From positions 2,115,501-2,179,500 of the forward strand of contig NC_064040.1 in NCBI RefSeq assembly GCF_932526225.1: a stretch of 64,000 bases of DNA, read 5' to 3'. Made by a program: the position numbers and the translations under genes. The stretch comes from Nematostella vectensis. Its lineage: Eukaryota > Cnidaria > Anthozoa > Actiniaria > Edwardsiidae. A model generated the notes under the pieces. It did not search any database and was not told the DNA's origin. It saw only the letters and a program-made list of their open reading frames with translations. Below, one piece after another: positions 36,702-50,048 of the stretch (position 1 is its first letter; every line of letters begins with the position of its first letter).

Positions 36702-39700
36702 ATACTGTAAAAACATGTGAGTAGAAAACAGTCAATAGCCATGGAGTTTTCAGTGTGTTGTACATGTTATACATGTTTTAGGATTTACCTAATTACTTAC
36801 AGTATTTTTTTAAATAGAATTTTTTACTTGTATAATTTAGATGAGTAATACATACTTTTTATAGTATGTTGTAGAACTCGTCTCGTTCCTCCTAAATAAC
36901 AATCAAAATTATGTTTGTTATTATCTTCGTGCAAAGGAACCTACAGTAGTTTTTTAATCAGATAATTGTTTTTCCTTCAACACTCCCCTGTTATTTCAAC
37001 AGCTCTCCCTTGAGTTTGCTTGTCTTAGAAATAGACCTTGTTTGATAAACAAAGACATGTTACCCACTTATTCAATAATAGGTAACAACTGCAATATTGT
37101 ACTGTATGAAAAGAGTGCCCCTCCCCTTTCTAATGTTGACATCAGTAAATCTAGCAAGCTCATTTTGCTAGATGTATGATGTATACCAGGCTTGTATCCT
37201 CCAGGTCCATTTCCATACTCCGTGAAGACTTCTGAAACCATCTTGGATGCCATTACGGAATTGACCCGGAGACCCGGAGAAAAATTCACGAGGGGGAGGG
37301 CCAGTCAACACTCCTCTCCCCAAAGTCAGACGGTTGTTTGGATGGTCTGTTTTTTTTTTTTTTTTTCTTATTTTTCCGAAAACTACGCAGGAGTGAGAGG
37401 GGTTAAGCACTACGAAAAAAAAAAATTGAATAGAAAAAAAAAGAAAAAAAGAAAAAGAAAAAAGGCCATTGGCATAGGATCGAACCCGACCTGAAAAACA
37501 AAACGGAAACCATACATACGGATTACCCAATCGGTATGGCAGCACAAGGCTTTTACGGAAGGCTGTAAAGAACCCGAAGGCCCCAAGCACCGATATTTCC
37601 GGCGAATATGCTGTACAACACTCTTGCAAGGTATTCCGACCCGCGTATTAATGGGGAGGACAATAACCAGGATCCCAGGCCTGTAATACGGTTACGCCAC
37701 GCACAGCTCGCTGAGATAGAGGATGAAAAAAATACAGGTCTATTTGGGCGTCTTGAGTCCCTTGGGGGCTCGCTATGTCGGCGCGTGGCATCGTAACGCA
37801 CGGGCGCATTGTCTTTTATCGTGTACAGGACATCAAACAAGCGAAGAAAGAAAAACGTTTTTTTTTTTGGGAACCGTTTTTTTATATCATGCAAAAAGCG
37901 AAAATAAATAGAAATAAATAAAGTGCGATTTGGCGATTCTGTTTTTCTTTGTAGAGCTTATTAAGCTATTCACCGGCCTAAATATTCATAAAAGAAAATA
38001 AAAAATGCAATGAAGGACGTAAGGGGGAGAGGTTTGTAAAATCGCATTGAATATCGACAAAATCCGCAATACTGTCTACGCTGACTAAGTATAGCTGTAT
38101 TTCACTTTAACCCTTTCACTCCTGGGTACTTTTGAGCAACATTGTAAGAAAAACAGACTGAAAACAGAAACCTCCCCCCCTATTTCAAGTCCAACACTAC
38201 CAGTTAAGCTAAGCTACCGCTGACCCAAGACGGTATGCCTTGAAGTTTCCAACAATGTACTGCGGTGCCTTTTCTTTGTAGCGACGGCACTGCTACAGCC
38301 TGTTGCTTACAACAGTTTTGCTTGTAATTTGCTTAAAAATTACAGCTTTTTCACATCTGGAGAGTGCCTTAGGACATCATGAAGTTTTTTTGGGCATAAT
38401 TAATGCTGTGCTTATGGATGTTTGCACGCTGAGGTTGATTCAATGGGATAATTCCTTGTCTGGGCTTCACCAAGTGAGGAAGGAATTTTCTGGTGAATGG
38501 CCTCATAACTCTCCAATGTGGGCCATCTTTGCTACCCAACCTTATTCAAAAATTGTTTTCAGGCTTATTCTGGGTTCCTTGGACCTGGAAATGTTTTGTT
38601 TGGCTTCGGGGCAAAGAGACTTAAAAAAAAAAACTGTTATGATTCTGGGGGAGGAGATTGCCCGCCTGTCTGTCAAGGTGTTTCCAAGACTCCCATGATG
38701 CAGTGCAGGCATGCAAAATAGGCTAACAATGGTGACTCGCTTCTAATGGAGGTTCTAGCATTGATTATTGTGACTGATTGCTGTAAAATGGGACCTGACG
38801 GAGCGCAATAAAGGTATCCATTGGTGACTTGATCTGTGTTTGCTTGTCTCTATTTGTAGTTCGGAATTTTGTGTCTTTTTTGGTAAGGAATGTTTCTAAG
38901 TTTAAGCATTTTATTACGAATTGGTCAGCAATTAAGGTTGATATTTTGACAAAAGAGTCGATTCTATTACATTGCTAAGATGGGCTTTTGAAGGTCGTCT
39001 ATGCCTTGGATGAATCTATGAGTATCCGGGTCTGGTGATGTTTAGTTTGCATTTTTGACGTTTTGGAGTTGGGCCTATATTTTACAGGCGTCTCAGGGTG
39101 TTATGGCAATGAAAGACTTAAAGGGACAGCGTCATGGTACTGCGCATGTCAGTGTTTATTGTAGGCTTTTAATCGCCTACAAATAGTTGAACTTTTTAAA
39201 AGCTGTCAATACCTTGTTAAAATAATATGCAATATTTTATTGAATGCAATATTTTATAGAAACTACGTTTATTGACAGTTTGTGGTCATTTTCTTTGAAT
39301 TTAAGTCCCCCACATGTACCAAAAGCTCATAAGTCAGTATTAGAGTTTACTAAATTTCATTGTGTCAGGGTCAGAGAGCTATTGAAAGCACTTACCATGG
39401 CACTGCCCCTTTGAATAGCTGTAAAAAAAAAAAAAGGGAAGAGAAAATAGCTGGATGGGGTCTCTGTTGGTTTTGTTTTAGTTTTAGTTTTCTTTTATTA
39501 TAATTTTTTCTGGGGTGGGGGAAGGGGGAATTCAGCTTAAAATTGCCTGTGGTCAATTCAACCAACTAAGCAACTAGTACAAAAGATGTTGGTTTTGCAG
39601 TCTTTTATTCAATACTTTCAAGGTTATCATGCAATTCTGTAGTTTGACTGGAAATATATACTTTTTTTCTATTCATTTACAGTTCTATATGTACAGTGTG

Positions 39701-40037
39701 ACCATAGTCATGATTACAATTATTTATAATAATTTTTACCCACTAACAGAAACCAACTTGACTGCAAAAAACTCACTGTAAAGCATAAGATATTAGGCAT
39801 TTCTTTCATGTGGCTGTGAGGTTGACCTGTCAACATCTACAGGGGCCACACTCAACTCGGAATCATAGGGGTCCATAAAAGCAAGGTGTCGCAGAACCTT
39901 TTCCTGCCTTCCTTACTCTCCTTCACCAGGAACACCTGTGCAGCCGACACCCTTAGGTGGATGGGGTGCACAGGTGCTTTGGGTGTGGCCCTGAAGATGG
40001 CACAGTGACCACAAGATGTACCAGAATGAAATTGTAT
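36702..40037. repeat. Array unit 12 (3336 bp)
   Basis: Its long A-tract is interrupted by a G (A9-G-A7-G at 37434-37451), shared only with unit 16. It also has CCCCTTT and an A11 run. Private changes: CGCGTATTAATG near 37643 and GCATTGAATATC near 38044. Confidence 0.97.
39122..39410. mobile_element. 289-bp TTAA MITE, unit 12 copy
   Basis: TTAA left, TTGA right. Confidence 0.7.
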
Positions 40038-43000
40038 ATACTGTAAAAACATGTGAGTAGAAAACAGTCAATAGCCATGGAGTTTTCAGTGTGTTGTACA
40101 TGTTATACATGTTTTAGGATTTACCTAATTACTTACAGTATTTTTTTAAATAGAATTTTTTACTTGTATAATTTAGATGAGTAATACATACTTTTTATAG
40201 TATGTTGTAGAACTCGTCTCGTTCCTCCTAAATAACAATCAAAATTATGTTTGTTATTATCTTCGTGCAAAGGAACCTACAGTAGTTTTTTAATCAGATA
40301 ATTGTTTTTCCTTCAACACTCCCCTGTTATTTCAACAGCTCTCCCTTGAGTTTGCTTGTCTTAGAAATAGACCTTGTTTGATAAACAAAGACATGTTACC
40401 CACTTATTCAATAATAGGTAACAACTGCAATATTGTACTGTATGAAAAGAGTGCCCCTCCCCCTTCTAATGTTGACATCAGTAAATCTAGCAAGCTCATT
40501 TTGCTAGATGTATGATGTATACCAGGCTTGTATCCTCCAGGTCCATTTCCATACTCCGTGAAGACTTCTGAAACCATCTTGGATGCCATTACGGAATTGA
40601 CCCGGAGACCCGGAGAAAAATTCACGAGGGGGAGGGCCAGTCAACACTCCTCTCCCCAAAGTCAGACGGTTGTTTGGATGGTCTGTTTTTTTTTTTTTTT
40701 TTTTCTTATTTTTCCGAAAACTACGCAGGAGTGAGAGGGGTTAAGCACTACGAAAAAAAAAAATTGAATAGAAAAAAAAAAAAAAAAAAGAAAAAGAAAA
40801 AAGGCCATTGGCATAGGATCGAACCCGACCTGAAAAACAAAACGGAAACCATACATACGGATTACCCAATCGGTATGGCAGCACAAGGCTTTTACGGAAG
40901 GCTGTAAAGAACCCGAAGGCCCCAAGCACCGATATTTCCGGCGAATATGCTGTACAACACTCTTGCAAGGTATTCCGACCCGCGCATTAATGGGGAGGAC
41001 AATAACCAGGATCCCAGGCCTGTAATACGGTTACGCCACGCACAGCTCGCTGAGATAGAGGATGAAAAAAATACAGGTCTATTTGGGCGTCTTGAGTCCC
41101 TTGGGGGCTCGCTATGTCGGCGCGTGGCATCGTAACGCACGGGCGCATTGTTTTTTATCGTGTACAGGACATCAAACAAGCGAAGAAAGAAAAACGTTTT
41201 TTTTTTTGGGAACCGTTTTTTTATATCATGCAAAAAGCGAAAATAAATAGAAATAAATAAAGTGCGATTTGGCGATTCTGTTTTTCTTTGTAGAGCTTAT
41301 TAAGCTATTCACCGGCCTAAATATTCATAAAAGAAAATAAAAAATGCAATGAAGGACGTAAGGGGGAGAGGTTTGTAAAATCGCATAGAATATCGACAAA
41401 ATCCGCAATACTGTCTACGCTGACTAAGTATAGCTGTATTTCACTTTAACCCTTTCACTCCTGGGTACTTTTGAGCAACATTGTAAGAAAAACAGACTGA
41501 AAACAGAAACCTCCCCCCCTATTTCAAGTCCAACACTACCAGTTAAGCTAAGCTACCGCTGACCCAAGACGGTATGCCTTGAAGTTTCCAACAATGTACT
41601 GCGGTGCCTTTTCTTTGTAGCGACGGCACTGCTACAGCCTGTTGCTTACAACAGTTTTGCTTGTAATTTGCTTAAAAATTACAGCTTTTTCACATCTGGA
41701 GAGTGCCTTAGGACATCATGAAGTTTTTTTGGGCATAATTAATGCTGTGCTTATGGATGTTTGCACGCTGAGGTTGATTCAATGGGATAATTCCTTGTCT
41801 GGGCTTCACCAAGTGAGGAAGGAATTTTCTGGTGAATGGCCTCATAACTCTCCAATGTGGGCCATCTTTGCTACCCAACCTTATTCAAAAATTGTTTTAA
41901 GGCTTATTCTGGGTTCCTTGGACCTGGAAATGTTTTGTTTGGCTTCGGGGCAAAGAGACTTAAAAAAAAAACTGTTATGATTCTGGGGGAGGAGATTGCC
42001 CGCCTGTCTGTCAAGGTGTTTCCAAGACTCCCATGATGCAGTGCAGGCATGCAAAATAGGCTAACAATGGTGACTCGCTTCTAATGGAGGTTCTAGCATT
42101 GATTATTGTGACTGATTGCTGTAAAATGGGACCTGACGGAGCGCAATAAAGGTATCCATTGGTGACTTGATCTGTGTTTGCTTGTCTCTATTTGTAGTTC
42201 GGAATTTTGTGTCTTTTTTGGTAAGGAATGTTTCTAAGTTTAAGCATTTTATTACGAATTGGTCAGCAATTAAGGTTGATATTTTGACAAAAGAGTCGAT
42301 TCTATTACATTGCTAAGATGGGCTTTTGAAGGTCGTCTATGCCTTGGATGAATCTATGAGTATCCGGGTCTGGTGATGTTTAGTTTGCATTTTTGACGTT
42401 TTGGAGTTGGGCCTATATTTTACAGGCGTCTCAGGGTGTTATGGCAATGAAAGACTTAAAGGGACAGCGTCATGGTACTGCGCATGTCAGTGTTTATTGT
42501 AGGCTTTTAATCGCCTACAAATAGTTGAACTTTTTAAAAGCTGTCAATACCTTGTTAAAATAATATGCAATATTTTATTGAATGCAATATTTTATAGAAA
42601 CTACGTTTATTGACAGTTTGTGGTCATTTTCTTTGAATTTAAGTCCCCCACATGTACCAAAAGCTCATAAGTCAGTATTAGAGTTTACTAAATTTCATTG
42701 TGTCAGGGTCAGAGAGCTATTGAAAGCACTTACCATGGCACTGCCCCTTTGAATAGCTGTAAAAAAAAAAAAAAGGGAAGAGAAAATAGCTGGATGGGGT
42801 CTCTGTTGGTTTTGTTTTAGTTTTAGTTTTCTTTTATTATAATTTTTTCTGGGGTGGGGGAAGGGGGAATTCAGCTTAAAATTGCCTGTGGTCAATTCAA
42901 CCAACTAAGCAACTAGTACAAAAGATGTTGGTTTTGCAGTCTTTTATTCAATACTTTCAAGGTTATCATGCAATTCTGTAGTTTGACTGGAAATATATAC

Positions 43001-43376
43001 TTTTTTTCTATTCATTTACAGTTCTATATGTACAGTGTGACCATAGTCATGATTACAATTATTTATAATAATTTTTACCCACTAACAGAAACCAACTTGA
43101 CTGCAAAAAACTCACTGTAAAGCATAAGATATTAGGCATTTCTTTCATGTGGCTGTGAGGTTGACCTGTCAACATCTACAGGGGCCACACTCAACTCGGA
43201 ATCATAGGGGTCCATAAAAGCAAGGTGTCGCAGAACCTTTTCCTGCCTTCCTTACTCTCCTTCACCAGGAACACCTGTGCAGCCGACACCCTTAGGTGGA
43301 TGGGGTGCACAGGTGCTTTGGGTGTGGCCCTGAAGATGGCACAGTGACCACAAGATGTACCAGAATGAAATTGTAT
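40038..43376. repeat. Array unit 13 (3339 bp)
   Basis: Returns to CCCCCTTCT and GTTTTAAGG, shared with unit 14. Private ATTGTTTTTTATCG near 41148 and a T19 run near 40686. Confidence 0.97.
42460..42748. mobile_element. 289-bp TTAA MITE, unit 13 copy
   Basis: TTAA left, TTGA right. Confidence 0.7.
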
Positions 43377-46300
43377 ATACTGTAAAAACATGTGAGTAGA
43401 AAACAGTCAATAGCCATGGAGTTTTCAGTGTGTTGTACATGTTATACATGTTTTAGGATTTACCTAATTACTTACAGTATTTTTTTAAATAGAATTTTTT
43501 ACTTGTATAATTTAGATGAGTAATACATACTTTTTATAGTATGTTGTAGAACTCGTCTCGTTCCTCCTAAATAACAATCAAAATTATGTTTGTTATTATC
43601 TTCGTGCAAAGGAACCTACAGTAGTTTTTTAATCAGATAATTGTTTTTCCTTCAACACTCCCCTGTTATTTCAACAGCTCTCCCTTGAGTTTGCTTGTCT
43701 TAGAAATAGACCTTGTTTGATAAACAAAGACATGTTACCCACTTATTCAATAATAGGTAACAACTGCAATATTGTACTGTATGAAAAGAGTGCCCCTCCC
43801 CCTTCTAATGTTGACATCAGTAAATCTAGCAAGCTCATTTTGCTAGATGTATGATGTATACCAGGCTTGTATCCTCCAGGTCCATTTCCATACTCCGTGA
43901 AGACTTCTGAAACCATCTTGGATGCCATTACGGAATTGACCCGGAGACCCGGAGAAAAATTCACGAGGGGGAGGGCCAGTCAACACTCCTCTCCCCAAAG
44001 TCAGACGGTTGTTTGGATGGTCTGTTTTTTTTTTTTTTTTTCTTATTTTTCCGAAAACTACGCAGGAGTGAGAGGGGTTAAGCACTACGAAAAAAAAAAT
44101 TGAATAGAAAAAAAAAAAAAAAAAGAAAAAGAAAAAAGGCCATTGGCATAGGATCGAACCCGACCTGAAAAACAAAACGGAAACCATACATACGGATTAC
44201 CCAATCGGTATGGCAGCACAAGGCTTTTACGGAAGGCTGTAAAGAACCCGAAGGCCCCAAGCACCGATATTTCCGGCGAATATGCTGTACAACACTCTTG
44301 CAAGGTATTCCGACCCGCGCATTAATGGGGAGGACAATAACCAGGATCCCAGGCCTGTAATACGGTTACGCCACGCACAGCTCGCTGAGATAGAGGATGA
44401 AAAAAATACAGGTCTATTTGGGCGTCTTGAGTCCCTTGAGGGCTCGCTATGTCGGCGCGTGGCATCGTAACGCACGGGCGCATTGTCTTTTATCGTGTAC
44501 AGGACATCAAACAAGCGAAGAAAAAAAAACGTTTTTTTTTTTTGGGAACCGTTTTTTTATATCATGCAAAAAGCGAAAATAAATAGAAATAAATAAAGTG
44601 CGATTTGGCGATTCTGTTTTTCTTTGTAGAGCTTATTAAGCTATTCACCGGCCTAAATATTCATAAAAGAAAATAAAAAATGCAATGAAGGACGTAAGGG
44701 GGAGAGGTTTGTAAAATCGCATAGAATATCGACAAAATCCGCAATACTGTCTACGCTGACTAAGTATAGCTGTATTTCACTTTAACCCTTTCACTCCTGG
44801 GTACTTTTGAGCAACATTGTAAGAAAAACAGACTGAAAACAGAAACCTCCCCCCCTATTTCAAGTCCAACACTACCAGTTAAGCTAAGCTACCGCTGACC
44901 CAAGACGGTATGCCTTGAAGTTTCCAACAATGTACTGCGGTGCCTTTTCTTTGTAGCGACGGCACTGCTACAGCCTGTTGCTTACAACAGTTTTGCTTGT
45001 AATTTGCTTAAAAATTACAGCTTTTTCACATCTGGAGAGTGCCTTAGGACATCATGAAGTTTTTTTGGGCATAATTAATGCTGTGCTTATGGATGTTTGC
45101 ACGCTGAGGTTGATTCAATGGGATAATTCCTTGTCTGGGCTTCACCAAGTGAGGAAGGAATTTTCTGGTGAATGGCCTCATAACTCTCCAATGTGGGCCA
45201 TCTTTGCTACCCAACCTTATTCAAAAATTGTTTTAAGGCTTATTCTGGGTTCCTTGGACCTGGAAATGTTTTGTTTGGCTTCGGGGCAAAGAGACTTAAA
45301 AAAAAAACTGTTATGATTCTGGGGGAGGAGATTGCCCGCCTGTCTGTCAAGGTGTTTCCAAGACTCCCATGATGCAGTGCAGGCATGCAAAATAGGCTAA
45401 CAATGGTGACTCGCTTCTAATGGAGGTTCTAGCATTGATTATTGTGACTGATTGCTGTAAAATGGGACCTGACGGAGCGCAATAAAGGTATCCATTGGTG
45501 ACTTGATCTGTGTTTGCTTGTCTCTATTTGTAGTTCGGAATTTTGTGTCTTTTTTGGTAAGGAATGTTTCTAAGTTTAAGCATTTTATTACGAATTGGTC
45601 AGCAATTAAGGTTGATATTTTGACAAAAGAGTCGATTCTATTACATTGCTAAGATGGGCTTTTGAAGGTCGTCTATGCCTTGGATGAATCTATGAGTATC
45701 CGGGTCTGGTGATGTTTAGTTTGCATTTTTGACGTTTTGGAGTTGGGCCTATATTTTACAGGCGTCTCAGGGTGTTATGGCAATGAAAGACTTAAAGGGA
45801 CAGCGTCATGGTACTGCGCATGTCAGTGTTTATTGTAGGCTTTTAATCGCCTACAAATAGTTGAACTTTTTAAAAGCTGTCAATACCTTGTTAAAATAAT
45901 ATGCAATATTTTATTGAATGCAATATTTTATAGAAACTACGTTTATTGACAGTTTGTGGTCATTTTCTTTGAATTTAAGTCCCCCACATGTACCAAAAGC
46001 TCATAAGTCAGTATTAGAGTTTACTAAATTTCATTGTGTCAGGGTCAGAGAGCTATTGAAAGCACTTACCATGGCACTGCCCCTTTGAATAGCTGTAAAA
46101 AAAAAAAAAAAGGGAAGAGAAAATAGCTGGATGGGGTCTCTGTTGGTTTTGTTTTAGTTTTAGTTTTCTTTTATTATAATTTTTTCTGGGGTGGGGGAAG
46201 GGGGAATTCAGCTTAAAATTGCCTGTGGTCAATTCAACCAACTAAGCAACTAGTACAAAAGATGTTGGTTTTGCAGTCTTTTATTCAATACTTTCAAGGT

Positions 46301-46713
46301 TATCATGCAATTCTGTAGTTTGACTGGAAATATATACTTTTTTTCTATTCATTTACAGTTCTATATGTACAGTGTGACCATAGTCATGATTACAATTATT
46401 TATAATAATTTTTACCCACTAACAGAAACCAACTTGACTGCAAAAAACTCACTGTAAAGCATAAGATATTAGGCATTTCTTTCATGTGGCTGTGAGGTTG
46501 ACCTGTCAACATCTACAGGGGCCACACTCAACTCGGAATCATAGGGGTCCATAAAAGCAAGGTGTCGCAGAACCTTTTCCTGCCTTCCTTACTCTCCTTC
46601 ACCAGGAACACCTGTGCAGCCGACACCCTTAGGTGGATGGGGTGCACAGGTGCTTTGGGTGTGGCCCTGAAGATGGCACAGTGACCACAAGATGTACCAG
46701 AATGAAATTGTAT
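43377..46713. repeat. Array unit 14 (3337 bp)
   Basis: GTTTTAAGG as in unit 13. Private CCTTGAGGGCTCG near 44434, and an A9 with lengthened T-run near 44521-44542. Confidence 0.97.
45796..46084. mobile_element. 289-bp TTAA MITE, unit 14 copy
   Basis: TTAA left, TTGA right; longer A-run after it, as in unit 5. Confidence 0.7.
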
Positions 46714-49700
46714 ATACTGTAAAAACATGTGAGTAGAAAACAGTCAATAGCCATGGAGTTTTCAGTGTGTTGTACATGTTATACATGTTTTAGGATTTAC
46801 CTAATTACTTACAGTATTTTTTTAAATAGAATTTTTTACTTGTATAATTTAGATGAGTAATACATACTTTTTATAGTATGTTGTAGAACTCGTCTCGTTC
46901 CTCCTAAATAACAATCAAAATTATGTTTGTTATTATCTTCGTGCAAAGGAACCTACAGTAGTTTTTTAATCAGATAATTGTTTTTCCTTCAACACTCCCC
47001 TGTTATTTCAACAGCTCTCCCTTGAGTTTGCTTGTCTTAGAAATAGACCTTGTTTGATAAACAAAGACATGTTACCCACTTATTCAATAATAGGTAACAA
47101 CTGCAATATTGTACTGTATGAAAAGAGTGCCCCTCCCCTTTCTAATGTTGACATCAGTAAATCTAGCAAGCTCATTTTGCTAGATGTATGATGTATACCA
47201 GGCTTGTATCCTCCAGGTCCATTTCCATACTCCGTGAAGACTTCTGAAACCATCTTGGATGCCATTACGGAATTGACCCGGAGACCCGGAGAAAAATTCA
47301 CGAGGGGGAGGGCCAGTCAACACTCCTCTCCCCAAAGTCAGACGGTTGTTTGGATGGTCTGTTTTTTTTTTTTTTTTTCTTATTTTTCCGAAAACTACGC
47401 AGGAGTGAGAGGGGTTAAGCACTACGAAAAAAAAAATTGAATAGAAAAAAAAAAAAAAAAAAGAAAAAGAAAAAAGGCCATTGGCATAGGATCGAACCCG
47501 ACCTGAAAAACAAAACGGAAACCATACATACGGATTACCCAATCGGTATGGCAGCACAAGGCTTTTACGGAAGGCTGTAAAGAACCCGAAGGCCCCAAGC
47601 ACCGATATTTCCGGCGAATATGCTGTACAACACTCTTGCAAGGTATTCCGACCCGCGCATTAATGGGGAGGACAATAACCAGGATCCCAGGCCTGTAATA
47701 CGGTTACGCCACGCACAGCTCGCTGAGATAGAGGATGAAAAAAATACAGGTCTATTTGGGCGTCTTGAGTCCCTTGGGGGCTCGCTATGTCGGCGCGTGG
47801 CATCGTAACGCACGGGCGCATTGTCTTTTATCGTGTACAGGACATCAAACAAGCGAAGAAAGAAAAACGTTTTTTTTTTTGGGAACCGTTTTTTTATATC
47901 ATGCAAAAAGCGAAAATAAATAGAAATAAATAAAGTGCGATTTGGCGATTCTGTTTTTCTTTGTAGAGCTTATTAAGCTATTCACCGGCCTAAATATTCA
48001 TAAAAGAAAATAAAAAATGCAATGAAGGACGTAAGGGGGAGAGGTTTGTAAAATCGCATAGAATATCGACAAAATCCGCAATACTGTCTACGCTGACTAA
48101 GTATAGCTGTATTTCACTTTAACCCTTTCACTCCTGGGTACTTTTGAGCAACATTGTAAGAAAAACAGACTGAAAACAGAAACCTCCCCCCCTATTTCAA
48201 GTCCAACACTACCAGTTAAGCTAAGCTACCGCTGACCCAAGACGGTATGCCTTGAAGTTTCCAACAATGTACTGCGGTGCCTTTTCTTTGTAGCGACGGC
48301 ACTGCTACAGCCTGTTGCTTACAACAGTTTTGCTTGTAATTTGCTTAAAAATTACAGCTTTTTCACATCTGGAGAGTGCCTTAGGACATCATGAAGTTTT
48401 TTTGGGCATAATTAATGCTGTGCTTATGGATGTTTGCACGCTGAGGTTGATTCAATGGGATAATTCCTTGTCTGGGCTTCACCAAGTGAGGAAGGAATTT
48501 TCTGGTGAATGGCCTCATAACTCTCCAATGTGGGCCATCTTTGCTACCCAACCTTATTCAAAAATTGTTTTCAGGCTTATTCTGGGTTCCTTGGACCTGG
48601 AAATGTTTTGTTTGGCTTCGGGGCAAAGAGACTTAAAAAAAAACTGTTATGATTCTGGGGGAGGAGATTGCCCGCCTGTCTGTCAAGGTGTTTCCAAGAC
48701 TCCCATGATGCAGTGCAGGCATGCAAAATAGGCTAACAATGGTGACTCGCTTCTAATGGAGGTTCTAGCATTGATTATTGTGACTGATTGCTGTAAAATG
48801 GGACCTGACGGAGCGCAATAAAGGTATCCATTGGTGACTTGATCTGTGTTTGCTTGTCTCTATTTGTAGTTCGGAATTTTGTGTCTTTTTTGGTAAGGAA
48901 TGTTTCTAAGTTTAAGCATTTTATTACGAATTGGTCAGCAATTAAGGTTGATATTTTGACAAAAGAGTCGATTCTATTACATTGCTAAGATGGGCTTTTG
49001 AAGGTCGTCTATGCCTTGGATGAATCTATGAGTATCCGGGTCTGGTGATGTTTAGTTTGCATTTTTGACGTTTTGGAGTTGGGCCTATATTTTACAGGCG
49101 TCTCAGGGTGTTATGGCAATGAAAGACTTAAAGGGACAGCGTCATGGTACTGCGCATGTCAGTGTTTATTGTAGGCTTTTAATCGCCTACAAATAGTTGA
49201 ACTTTTTAAAAGCTGTCAATACCTTGTTAAAATAATATGCAATATTTTATTGAATGCAATATTTTATAGAAACTACGTTTATTGACAGTTTGTGGTCATT
49301 TTCTTTGAATTTAAGTCCCCCACATGTACCAAAAGCTCATAAGTCAGTATTAGAGTTTACTAAATTTCATTGTGTCAGGGTCAGAGAGCTATTGAAAGCA
49401 CTTACCATGGCACTGCCCCTTTGAATAGCTGTAAAAAAAAAAAAAAGGGAAGAGAAAATAGCTGGATGGGGTCTCTGTTGGTTTTGTTTTAGTTTTAGTT
49501 TTCTTTTATTATAATTTTTTCTGGGGTGGGGGAAGGGGGAATTCAGCTTAAAATTGCCTGTGGTCAATTCAACCAACTAAGCAACTAGTACAAAAGATGT
49601 TGGTTTTGCAGTCTTTTATTCAATACTTTCAAGGTTATCATGCAATTCTGTAGTTTGACTGGAAATATATACTTTTTTTCTATTCATTTACAGTTCTATA

Positions 49701-50048
49701 TGTACAGTGTGACCATAGTCATGATTACAATTATTTATAATAATTTTTACCCACTAACAGAAACCAACTTGACTGCAAAAAACTCACTGTAAAGCATAAG
49801 ATATTAGGCATTTCTTTCATGTGGCTGTGAGGTTGACCTGTCAACATCTACAGGGGCCACACTCAACTCGGAATCATAGGGGTCCATAAAAGCAAGGTGT
49901 CGCAGAACCTTTTCCTGCCTTCCTTACTCTCCTTCACCAGGAACACCTGTGCAGCCGACACCCTTAGGTGGATGGGGTGCACAGGTGCTTTGGGTGTGGC
50001 CCTGAAGATGGCACAGTGACCACAAGATGTACCAGAATGAAATTGTAT
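46714..50048. repeat. Array unit 15 (3335 bp)
   Basis: Shares CCCCTTT (near 47137) and A9 (near 48635) with units 10 and 11. With unit 16 it forms the second copy of a two-unit haplotype. Confidence 0.97.
49132..49420. mobile_element. 289-bp TTAA MITE, unit 15 copy
   Basis: TTAA left, TTGA right. Confidence 0.7.
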